In this document: one piece after another, positions 16,888-25,000 of the stretch
How positions within the stretch are numbered: the stretch's first letter is position 1
How the letters are laid out: each line of letters opens with the position of its first letter
Origin: Oscillospiraceae bacterium
Lineage (GTDB): Bacteria > Bacillota > Clostridia > UBA1381 > UBA9506
Length of the DNA stretch: 64,000 nt
Direction: 5' to 3'
NCBI GenBank assembly: GCA_015068855.1
Contig: SVJS01000007.1
Location: 1 to 64,000, forward strand
Notes under the pieces: generated by a model
Databases searched by the model: none
Told to the model about the DNA's origin: nothing
The model's input: the letters and a program-made list of their open reading frames with translations, nothing else
Translations under genes and position numbers: made by a program

Positions 16888-17706
16888 ATGATTAAACTGA
16901 TCGCGTTTGATATGGATTACACCTTGCTGAAAACCGGCGGGGCGTTGTCATCTGTTACGGAAGAAACCTTGAAAAAAGCTGATGAACAGGGACTTTTGCT
17001 GGTTCCTGTTACAGGTCGGAACCGGGATGAACTGCAAAAGCTTTTGCCAAAGCTTCATGCCCGTTATGCAGTTACGGTGAACGGGGCAACAGTGCTTAAT
17101 CTTTCCGATAACAGCGTTTTATATCAGCAACTTGCGCCCGTGGAGGACATGCTGGAGTATATTCTTAAGGCGGAGTCCATGGATATTTATACCGAGGTGT
17201 ATAGCGGCAAGGTTTGCACAAACCCGTTTTGTTATGAGAATATGGAAGCATTGGGGATGCCGCCGGATCAGGTGCCTCTGTTTCAGGCAACCCGCACCGT
17301 GGTGCCCAGCCTATACGACTTTGCCAAAGAGCGGGGTGGTGTTGAAAAATTGCACCTTGTGTTTCACGATGTGCCGGATAAAGAAAAACGGCAGCATATC
17401 TTTTTGGGAAATCCTGATTTTTCTTATACCTCGGCGTATGTAAACAACTTAGAGCTGTGCTCCAACAAGGTCAACAAGGCAACAGGGCTTGCGGCTCTGA
17501 TTGAGCATCTGGGGATTGCGCCTGAGGAGGTTATGGCGCTTGGAGACGGCGCAAATGATGCGTCCATGCTGCAATTTGCAGGCTTGGGCGTGGCTGTTTC
17601 CAATGCCGTGCCGGAGGCGAAAGAGGCGGCCGATGTCATAACGCTTTCCAACGATGAAGACGGGGCGGCCATTGCCATTCAGAAATATGCATTGAATCAA
17701 TCATGA
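16888..17706 (+). CDS. Cof-type HAD-superfamily phosphatase
   Basis: Phosphatase of HAD subfamily IIB (Cof/YidA-like), 272 residues. Motif I is DMDYTLL (~residues 7-13, catalytic aspartates), motif II VTGR (~42-45), motif III lysine near residue ~193 (NKVNKATGL), and motif IV GDGANDASML (~214-223). The ATG at 16888, with AGGAGA seven bases upstream, is preferred over the TTG three bases before it. These enzymes act on sugar phosphates or flavin/pyridoxal phosphates; the substrate here is not predictable. A strong terminator follows. Confidence 0.9.
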   Translation: MIKLIAFDMDYTLLKTGGALSSVTEETLKKADEQGLLLVPVTGRNRDELQKLLPKLHARYAVTVNGATVLNLSDNSVLYQQLAPVEDMLEYILKAESMDIYTEVYSGKVCTNPFCYENMEALGMPPDQVPLFQATRTVVPSLYDFAKERGGVEKLHLVFHDVPDKEKRQHIFLGNPDFSYTSAYVNNLELCSNKVNKATGLAALIEHLGIAPEEVMALGDGANDASMLQFAGLGVAVSNAVPEAKEAADVITLSNDEDGAAIAIQKYALNQS

Positions 17707-17714
17707 AATGAATT

Positions 17715-17750
17715 AAAAAAGCTTGCAGCGAAATCGCTGCAAGCTTTTCA
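17715..17750. terminator. Bidirectional terminator between the HAD phosphatase and dapB
   Basis: GCTTGCAGCG-aaat-CGCTGCAAGC (17721-17744) with six A on the left and TTTTCATTTT on the right. It serves the rsmB-to-HAD run (plus) and asd-dapA-dapB (minus). Confidence 0.9.
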
Positions 17751-17760
17751 TTTTGTCTTC

Positions 17761-18519
17761 TTATGATTCGTTAATCAGGTCCGTCATATCATAAAAACCG
17801 GGCTTTCGACCGGCCATGAAAAGACCTGCTTTCACAGCACCGGTAGCAAAAACCTCACGGGAGGAGGCGTGATGGTGCAATTCAATAATTTCATTGTCTC
17901 CGGCAAAAATCACCGTGTGGTCGCCCACGATGGTGCCACCGCGAATGGCATGAATACCGATTTCGTTTGATTCCCGCTTTTTGCGAACGCTGTGACGGTC
18001 ATAGACATAACGTCCGCCACCTGAGAGCTCCTCGTTGATAGCGTCAGCAATGGCCAATGCCGTACCGCTGGGGGCATCCAATTTTTGATTGTGATGTCGT
18101 TCAACAATCTCAATGTCAAAATTTTCGCCTAAGAAACGCGTGGCCTTTTTGGCCAGTTCGCAAATCAGGTTAACCCCTAAGGACATGTTGGCGGAGAAGA
18201 AAACGGGGATAGAGGCTGCCGCTTCGTGCAGGCGCTCCTTTTGCTCCTTGGAAAGGCCGGTGGTTGCAACCACAACAGGCAGCTTTTCGCTTTCTGCATA
18301 GTCCATTAACTTTTCAAAGTTAGCGGGGTTGGAAAAATCAATAACAACATCGGGCCGTGAGGGAACAGAGGCAAAATCAGCATACACGGGGAAGCCGTTT
18401 GCGCTCTCGGTGTTAATATCAACGCCGCAGAGAATTTCAGCATCCGCGGTTTGCGCCACCAAGTTTGTAATGGCTCTGCCCATGCGCCCGTTGGCACCGC
18501 TGAGGAGAATTTTAATCAT
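17761..18519 (-). CDS. dapB: 4-hydroxy-tetrahydrodipicolinate reductase
   Basis: NAD(P)H-dependent step of the diaminopimelate/lysine pathway. The 252-residue protein begins with the dinucleotide-binding ILLSGANGRMGRAI. It has the catalytic EIVERHHNQKLDAPSGTAL segment (~residues 136-154; HH and Lys) and ends in a substrate-binding domain. It is third in the asd-dapA-dapB operon, 25 bases from dapA, and is governed by the upstream lysine riboswitch. Diaminopimelate is needed for peptidoglycan, and dipicolinate in spores derives from the same branch. Confidence 0.96.
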   Translation of the reverse strand: MIKILLSGANGRMGRAITNLVAQTADAEILCGVDINTESANGFPVYADFASVPSRPDVVIDFSNPANFEKLMDYAESEKLPVVVATTGLSKEQKERLHEAAASIPVFFSANMSLGVNLICELAKKATRFLGENFDIEIVERHHNQKLDAPSGTALAIADAINEELSGGGRYVYDRHSVRKKRESNEIGIHAIRGGTIVGDHTVIFAGDNEIIELHHHASSREVFATGAVKAGLFMAGRKPGFYDMTDLINES

Positions 18520-18544
18520 TTGTGTATCATCCTTTCTGGATGGG

Positions 18545-19429
18545 TTAAATGAGTCCGTGAGCTTTCAGTGCTTTTTTCAGGGTTTCCAAATTAGCATCGC
18601 TCATTTCGTATAAAGGCAGGCGGAGTTTGCCTGCGTTAAAGCCCATCAGGTTCAGGGCAGTTTTAGCAGGAATCGGATTCACTTCGCAGAACAGCGCGCC
18701 AATCAGGTCCAAAAGGTCTAATTGCAGTTTTAGCGCGCCGGCCAGGTCGCCGTTTGTGTATTTTTCGCACATGTCATGGGTTTCCTCCGGCATAACGTTA
18801 GCCAGCACGGAGATAACACCCTTGCCGCCTAAACTCATTACCGGCAGAATCATATCGTCGTTGCCGGAATAAATATCAACATCCGGGCAAGCGGCTGCCA
18901 GCTGCGCTGTGTAGGAAATGTTACCGGTTGCATCCTTAACGCCGATAAACTGTTCATTGGCCGATAAGGTTTTAACGGTCTGCACATCGATGCCAAGACC
19001 GGTACGGCTGGGAACGTTATAGAGGATAATCGGCAGGTCAACACCGGCAGCAATGGCGCTATAATGCTGAATTAAACCGCGTTGGGTGGTTTTGTTGTAG
19101 TATGGCGTTACCAACAGAAGCCCGTCGGCGCCTGCCTGCTGTGCCTTTTTAGCGAGCTGTACGCCGTGGGCAGTATCGTTACTGCCTGTGCCGGCGATAA
19201 CGGGAACACGGCCGGCTGTGCGCTCAACAGTATAACGAATGGTCTCGATGTGTTCAGCATCCGGCATGGTGGACGCCTCGCCGGTTGTGCCGCAGATGAT
19301 AATGGCATCTGTTTTATGTTCAATCTGGAAATCAATCAGTTTTCCAAGTGCATCAAAATCCACACCGCTTTCGTTAAAGGGTGTTACCAGGGCAACACCG
19401 GAGCCTGTAAACAGGGTTTTCTTGCTCAT
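18545..19429 (-). CDS. dapA: 4-hydroxy-tetrahydrodipicolinate synthase
   Basis: Condenses pyruvate with aspartate semialdehyde. The 294-residue TIM-barrel protein has GTTGEASTM (~residues 46-54), LLVTPYYNK (~103-111), the catalytic tyrosine in LYNVPSRTG (~136-144) and the Schiff-base lysine in GVKDATGN (~163-170). It is the second gene of the lysine-riboswitch operon, 51 bases downstream of asd. Confidence 0.97.
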   Translation of the reverse strand: MSKKTLFTGSGVALVTPFNESGVDFDALGKLIDFQIEHKTDAIIICGTTGEASTMPDAEHIETIRYTVERTAGRVPVIAGTGSNDTAHGVQLAKKAQQAGADGLLLVTPYYNKTTQRGLIQHYSAIAAGVDLPIILYNVPSRTGLGIDVQTVKTLSANEQFIGVKDATGNISYTAQLAAACPDVDIYSGNDDMILPVMSLGGKGVISVLANVMPEETHDMCEKYTNGDLAGALKLQLDLLDLIGALFCEVNPIPAKTALNLMGFNAGKLRLPLYEMSDANLETLKKALKAHGLI

Positions 19430-19480
19430 AAAAAACCGTCCTTTCCGATAGGTATTGCGTGTTGTGGGGTCAAGGGTTTC

Positions 19481-20494
19481 TTAGCGGCTGATTTCGCCGG
19501 ATTCCCACATCTCAATTAATTTGCTTGCAATCTGTACTGCATTGGTAGCGGCACCTTTTCGGATGTTATCAGCAACAACCCAGAGATTAACGCCGTTTTC
19601 AATGCTTTCATCACGACGGATACGACCAACAAAGGTCTCGTTCTTGCCCTTGGCGGTGATGGCCATGGGGTAGAAAGCATTAGCCGGATCGTCCTGTACA
19701 ATCAGGCCGGGTGCTGCAGAGAGAATTTTCTTTAATTCTTCCAGTTCGAAGGGCTTTTTCAGCTCAACGTTGATGGATTCGCTGTGGCAATCGAATACAG
19801 GCACGCGAACAGTAGTAGCTGTGATGCGGATAGAGTCGTCACCCAGAATTTTCCTGGTTTCGTTCACCATCTTCATTTCTTCCTTGGTGTAACCGTTGTC
19901 TAAGAAACTGTCAATCTGGGGCAGACAGTTATTGAAAATGGGGTGGTTAAACTTTTTGGGAGCTTCGCCCTTAATGCCGTTTTCCAGGTCAGCATAGCCA
20001 CCCATGCCGGCACCGGAAACAGCCTGATAGGTTGAGTAAATAACACGCTCAATGCCGTAAGCCAGCTGCAGGGGACGCAGAGCAACCATAGCCTGAATGG
20101 TGGAGCAGTTGGGGTTGGCAATAATGCCCTTGTGCCATTTGATGTCGTCCGGATTAACTTCGGGAACAACCAGGGGCACTTCGGGGTCCATACGCCATGC
20201 GCTGGAGTTGTCAATGACAACACAACCATGTGCAGCAGCAATGGGAGCAAATTTTTCGCTGGTGGAACCGCCGGCAGAGAACAGGGCGATATCAATGTCA
20301 CGATCGAAAGAGTGCTCGGTTAATTCTTCAATCACATAGTCTTTGCCCATGAACTGTATGGTTTTTCCCGCAGAACGTGCGGAAGCCAGTAAGTAATAGT
20401 TTTCAGCAGGCAGATTCATTTCTTCCAGAACTTTCAGGAAGGTTCTGCCAACCATGCCGGTTGCACCGACGATTGCAATGTTGTACTTTTTCAT
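19481..20494 (-). CDS. asd: Aspartate-semialdehyde dehydrogenase
   Basis: NADPH-dependent reduction of aspartyl phosphate, the branch point to lysine, threonine and methionine. The 337-residue enzyme begins with the cofactor motif GATGMVGRTF and has the active-site cysteine in NPNCSTIQ (~residues 128-135). SGAGMGG and the His-containing RVPVFDCHSESI are also typical. The frame is open further upstream into the riboswitch leader; I chose the ATG at 20492-20494, preceded by GGAG at the right distance, over the ATG four codons earlier. It is the first gene after the lysine riboswitch. Confidence 0.96.
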   Translation of the reverse strand: MKKYNIAIVGATGMVGRTFLKVLEEMNLPAENYYLLASARSAGKTIQFMGKDYVIEELTEHSFDRDIDIALFSAGGSTSEKFAPIAAAHGCVVIDNSSAWRMDPEVPLVVPEVNPDDIKWHKGIIANPNCSTIQAMVALRPLQLAYGIERVIYSTYQAVSGAGMGGYADLENGIKGEAPKKFNHPIFNNCLPQIDSFLDNGYTKEEMKMVNETRKILGDDSIRITATTVRVPVFDCHSESINVELKKPFELEELKKILSAAPGLIVQDDPANAFYPMAITAKGKNETFVGRIRRDESIENGVNLWVVADNIRKGAATNAVQIASKLIEMWESGEISR

Positions 20495-20572
20495 ATTTAA
20501 CTCCATTCTGCCGTAAGTTTCTATACGGCTAAAAATTTTAACTTGTTCATTCGTGCCCGTGCCGGAGAATAT

Positions 20573-20610
20573 CAAAAAAGCCAAACCTCCGACTGCGGGA
20601 GCGTTTGGCT
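20573..20610 (-). terminator. Lysine-riboswitch terminator
   Basis: On the minus strand AGCCAAAC and GTTTGGCT close a stem containing an inner CTCCCGCAGTCGGAG hairpin, followed by six T. It lies between the aptamer and asd and would stop transcription when lysine is bound. Confidence 0.88.
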
Positions 20611-20646
20611 TACACATGCACATACGTACAACTGTTGATAAGCGTT

Positions 20647-20818
20647 GATAGCTCCCCATCCGCCCGAAGCAGGATGACAGTGACACGATTTTTAATCGGG
20701 CCCCCAGGTCTATGCGGGCGGAACTGCATAACCTTCGGCGTTTTTTCCTTTTGCGGCAATGTCAGCAAATTTCCGCATTCTCTTTTGCCGTTACTGATAA
20801 AAAACGCGCCTCTATCTA
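20647..20818 (-). promoter_or_regulatory. Lysine riboswitch (L box)
   Basis: Read on the minus strand, the conserved L-box elements appear in order: AGATAGAGGCGCG, ATCAGTAA, CGCCGAAGG, CTGGGG, CACTGTCAT and finally GGATGGGGAGCTATC. The last element pairs with GATAG of the first to form P1. The whole is ~172 bases, a normal size. With the downstream terminator this is an OFF switch: lysine binding favours termination and lowers asd-dapA-dapB expression. Confidence 0.95.
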
Positions 20819-20826
20819 CATTTATT

Positions 20827-20855
20827 ATATTATCATGTATTCACAGTGTTGTCAA
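20827..20855 (-). promoter_or_regulatory. Sigma-A promoter of the lysine-riboswitch operon
   Basis: Minus strand TTGACA (20850-20855) and TAATAT (20827-20832) with a 17-base spacer, just upstream of the first aptamer stem. Confidence 0.8.
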
Positions 20856-20904
20856 CAATTTTTACAAAATTTCCTTACTTTTTCGTGGTGTCTGTACAAA
20901 AAAA

Positions 20905-20932
20905 GAAAAACCCGGAGAAAAACCGGGTTTTT
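20905..20932 (-). terminator. Terminator of tRNA-Gly(CCC)
   Basis: Minus strand ACCCGG-tttttct-CCGGGT followed by a T-rich run, immediately after the CCA end of the tRNA. Confidence 0.85.
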
Positions 20933-21007
20933 TGGAGCGGGAAACGAGATTCGAACTCGCAACGTTCACCTTGGGAAGGTGACGCTCTACCGTTGAGCCA
21001 TTCCCGC
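20933..21007 (-). tRNA. tRNA-Gly (anticodon CCC)
   Basis: A 75-base tRNA with encoded CCA. The acceptor stem is GCGGGAA/TTCCCGC, the D arm has GGCTCAACGGTAGAGC, the anticodon loop is TTCCCAA within CACC/GGTG, and the T loop is GTTCGAATC. It has its own promoter and terminator. It differs little from the tRNA-Gly(GCC) at 63732, apart from the anticodon. Confidence 0.96.
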
Positions 21008-21023
21008 CCGTCTGAGCAAAGTT

Positions 21024-21052
21024 ATTGTACCATGCTTTCCTCAGTTTGTCAA
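21024..21052 (-). promoter_or_regulatory. Promoter of tRNA-Gly(CCC)
   Basis: Minus strand TTGACA (21047-21052) and TACAAT (21024-21029), 17-base spacer. Confidence 0.82.
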
Positions 21053-21064
21053 GGGCGGGCCTTG

Positions 21065-21658
21065 TCATTCATCAATCAAATTTCCTTTTTTTGTATTTTC
21101 TTCGATGAGCTTTTTGGTATAGTCCCAAATCAGTTCCGAGCCCGCTTTGGAGCGCTCCTGCCGCCGGATGACCTGTGATTTGCGGACATTATGCGCTTTC
21201 CAGTCGGCACCGTCGTTATGGTTATTGAGCAAAAATGGCTGAAAATTGTCCATCGCACGGGCAAAACGCGCCTCAGGACTTTTGCCTTCTTCAAACTCGT
21301 TGAAGAGGGCATGCAAATCTTCCTTTTGTTCCTCCGGCAACAAGCCGAAAATGCGGCGGGCGGCTTTGTCCTCCCGTTCTTTTTGTGTTTTACCGGCCTC
21401 CGGGTCGTAGGCATAGGTATCGCCCGCATCAATCTCCACAATGTCATGAATGAGGGCCATAATCATAGCTTTTGCCAGGTCAAATTCCTCGTTTGCATAT
21501 TCTCTGAGCAGATAAATCATAATGGCCATGTGCCAGGCGTGTTCAGCGTCATTTTCAGAACGCACCATTCCTGTCAGATGGTTCTGACGCACAATGGTTT
21601 TTTCTTTATCAATTTCAAGGATGAAATTCAGCTGTTTTTGCAGTCTTTCGGCATTCAT
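21065..21658 (-). CDS. HD-domain hydrolase (YfbR-like 5'-nucleotidase family)
   Basis: The 197-residue protein has the metal-binding HD pattern: ENDAEHAWHMA (~residues 33-43), ALIHDIVEIDAGDTYAYD (~65-82) and a downstream ARAMDNFQPFL aspartate. This arrangement matches the YfbR/YGK1 group, which removes phosphate from deoxynucleoside monophosphates. An earlier in-frame start at 21697 falls inside the -10 box of the promoter, so the ATG at 21656-21658, preceded by AAGGGAG, is the better start. It is monocistronic. Confidence 0.85.
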   Translation of the reverse strand: MNAERLQKQLNFILEIDKEKTIVRQNHLTGMVRSENDAEHAWHMAIMIYLLREYANEEFDLAKAMIMALIHDIVEIDAGDTYAYDPEAGKTQKEREDKAARRIFGLLPEEQKEDLHALFNEFEEGKSPEARFARAMDNFQPFLLNNHNDGADWKAHNVRKSQVIRRQERSKAGSELIWDYTKKLIEENTKKGNLIDE

Positions 21659-21695
21659 CGGCGATACTCCCTTGTCGTTATGTGTAACAGATAAC

Positions 21696-21724
21696 ATTGT
21701 AGCACATTTATAGCAAAAAGTAAA
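21696..21724 (-). promoter_or_regulatory. Promoter of the HD-domain hydrolase
   Basis: Minus strand TTTACT (21719-21724) and TACAAT (21696-21701), 17-base spacer. Confidence 0.68.
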
Positions 21725-21846
21725 GAAAAAAGGCCAATTTCACAGACTTTTATCAACAGGAAAAATAGCCAAAAAACTATGGTTAATTTTGTTATTTTTT
21801 TCGGGAAAAATTCGTCGTTTTATAGGAGAAAACAACAAATTTTTTC

Positions 21847-21875
21847 TTGACAATCGATTATTTTTATCATATAAT
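21847..21875 (+). promoter_or_regulatory. Perfect consensus sigma-A promoter of the large SLH protein
   Basis: TTGACA (21847-21852) and TATAAT (21870-21875) with exactly 17 bases between them. This predicts very strong transcription, as expected of an S-layer-type gene. Confidence 0.88.
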
Positions 21876-21881
21876 TATGAT

Positions 21882-22065
21882 AGGATTGTTTGTATACTGT
21901 GGACATATCAGTCAAACAGCTCGCGTCTATCTGCATTTTCAGTTTAAAATGCCGGTTTCAGAGGCGCAAAGGTCAATAAAAAACAGCAGGCGGGAAGAGA
22001 AGGGGCCTGAGGTTTTTTAGTATAAAAAGTGTATAAACAAAAACAAAAGGAAGGTGCGTGGTGTA
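21882..22065 (+). promoter_or_regulatory. Long structured 5' leader
   Basis: About 185 bases separate the predicted transcription start from the ATG at 22066. The leader holds an inverted repeat GCATTTT (21933-21939)/AAAATGC (21946-21952), a GAGGCGCAAAGG stretch (21961-21972), and a terminator-like element: CAGGC (21987-21991)/GCCTG (22005-22009) followed by AGGTTTTTTAG. It does not match a riboswitch class I know. It may be an attenuator or an mRNA-stabilising leader. Confidence 0.5.
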
Positions 22066-25000
22066 ATGAAAGGTTTACACAAACAATGCTTGTCATTGCT
22101 GCTTTCTGTGCTGATGATTCTCAGCATGGGCATTTTGCCTGTTGCAGCAGAACAAGAAGCAGATGCAACTGCGGAAACTGTTATTGCAGTAGAAGTTCCG
22201 GCGGAGCATCTTGCGTTGGTTGAAAAATGGGCAGCCCTGGGTATCATCCCGGCGGACACTGACCCGACAGCGGTGATCTCCCGCGTGGAGACAGCTAAGG
22301 TTATCGCCAACATCTTAGGCGTTGCAAACGTTGCTCCGTTTGCACACATTGTGGATGTTCCGGCTGATGCTGCCGGCGCCGTTCGCGCAGTGATTGACCT
22401 TGGTTTCTTTGATCCGGTTGAATCCAATTTCCGCCCGGATGAGAGCCTCTATATCAGTGGCGCTCTGAAAATGATGTGCGTTTTGATTGGCTATCCTCAG
22501 CGCATGCTGAGCAGCGGTGGCTCCCTGGCCCTGCAGGCTCGCCTGTCAAAGGGTATCAATGTAAGCTACGGCTCTGAATGTACATGGGCAACATTCTTGG
22601 AATTGTTAGAAAATGCAGCTGAGGAAGACTTGGTTCGCATTATTGGTTATGTTGACGGCAAAGCATTTTCCGCCGAAGTAACCAAAGGCACCACATTTTT
22701 AAGTGAGTATGTACATATTTTTGAAACCGAGGGCCGCATTGATGCCACCAGCATCACAGCTCTTGTGGGTTCAAAAACAGGTAGCGGCATTCGTATCGAC
22801 GGCGTGCATTATGATGATAAAGCAGGCCTCACGGATAAAATCGCCCGCGACGTAAAGGTTTGGTATTCTGTTGCCAGAAACGGCGACCGTACCGCCTTAT
22901 ATGCTGAACCGGCAGACGATGAAGTGATTTACACCATCGCGGATGTAGACATTTTGCCGGCTACCAACACTTCTACCGTTCATTTTGTAAACGAAGAGGA
23001 TGAGGATGACGAGATTGACGTTACCGGTGCAACCTTCCTGTTCAACGGTCATGTTCTTTCCGCTCCGACAGTTGATGACTTAAAGCCTGTAACCGGTCAG
23101 TTGCAGATTATTGACGTAGCAGATGACGGCGACGGTGACATTGTTTACATCAGCAGCGTTGAGACCTTTGTAGTTAAGGAAGTTAACGCAAAGAGCCTTT
23201 ACCTTTCCGATAAATATAATGATGAAAAAATTCTGCGCCTGGATGAAGACTGTGAATACACAGTTCTGAAACGTGGCGTAGCCATCAGCTTCGCTGACAT
23301 CATCAAGAACAATGTTGTTTATGTTGGTATGAGTAAAGATGGCGATTATGCATTAATTGACGTTTATGCTGCACAGCAGAAGGGCGTTTTAACAGGCAGA
23401 ACCAGTGATTCCATTTTCATTGATGATAAGGAATTCCCTGTTGCAGCAGCCAATGCAGACATTATCTTGGGCCTGGCACTGGGTGCACAGTACACCTTCT
23501 TTGAAGGTATGGGTGGCACAATTGCAGGTGCTGTTGAAACTGTTAATGAAGATACCTATGGTTACCTGACTCGTGCTAAAACAGTCACCTCCGGTCTGTC
23601 TAACGGTGCCGTTCTCAGAATTTTCTCCGCGACATACGGTCTTTCCGACTACAACACTGCTGAGAAAGTTTACGTTAACGGCGTGAGAAAGACACCGGCA
23701 GAAATGATAACCATCTTAAAGGATGGTGGCAGCGAGGTTGCAGACCAGGCTGTTATGTTCCGCTTAAATGCTGACGGCGAGCTGTCTCACCTGCAGATTG
23801 CGGTTACAACACCTGCAGCAGACCTCTACAATGAGGCGCTGTTCTCTAAGGACTGGGAATTCTCAAACGTTACAGCTGTATTGCCCGGCTTAATGGCTTC
23901 CAAGTACATTTTTGACGGTAGCATGACAACCTTCAGCGTTCCGAAAGATGGTAGCGGTAACGTTATGGAAGATGATATCGCAGTGGTTAATTCTTCCACT
24001 ATGAACTTTGACGGCTTCACCTATTCCGGTGTTGTCTATGATGCAACCGCTGACCGTAACGTTAAACTGTTCATCTGGGAGCGTGCTTCCGGCTCTTCCG
24101 GTGCAGATTTAACCACGGACCGTTCACAGTTTATGGTTGTTAACAAGGTTTATAAGAAGTTAAATAAAGACAATGAGATTGTAACCGTTGTTGACGGTTT
24201 CTATGATAGACTCCCCGTTGAGTATGTTGTCAGTGAAAAATGCGTAGCCAGCAATGGCGAAGCTGCTGTTTTAGTTGACCACGATGCTTTGGACTTGCAG
24301 TTTGGTGACGTTATCCATGCTTCCCTGGATGGTGGCGGCAGAATGCAGGGCTTTAAGCGTGTGTTCACCTTAGATGAACGAGAGGGTAACTTATCTCCCT
24401 TTAACAAGGGCATCTTCGGTTGTGCCGGTTGGAACGTATCCATTGCAACACCCTATAGCGCAGCTTCCGTTGGCGACAGTAACTTAGGTAGCCTCGGAAA
24501 CTGGGCATCTGTACACATTGACCCGGTTCGTGTTATGGGCAACAACATGTTGGTTAACGCTCATACCGGCCTGGTAGATTCCTTAATTGCACCGTATGGT
24601 TATAATTCCGTTCTTGTCGTTGATGAAGCATCCAAGACCATCCGCACAGGTAGCCCTGCTGCTGATGTAATGCCTTATGATGAAAATCAGACGGTTCTGC
24701 TTCAGATGATGAACGGACGTTACCAGCACCTGATTATCATTAACCATGAACCTGACGTTGAATATGCATCCTGGATGTATGAACCGTTCACAACAGCAGA
24801 GCTGAACTCGGCCGGCCTGCCGTATCACGTAGGTGGCGCGGAAAGATGGTCAGCTGATGGCGCAGTTCTTAATTATGCATTGGTTGCTAACCCCGCTGAT
24901 GCTACTGATACTGTTCTGAAGATTACAAATGGTTCCGAGCAGAATAACTCTATGAATATGGTAGTGACAGATGTTGCTAAGCCGACACAGAATCCGATGG

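Noticed and set aside
21960-22017. Possible c-di-GMP-I riboswitch in the leader of the large surface protein (GGCGCAAAGG stretch).
   Set aside because: Only one short motif matches; the receptor loop, the spacing and the second arm of the GEMM fold are absent.
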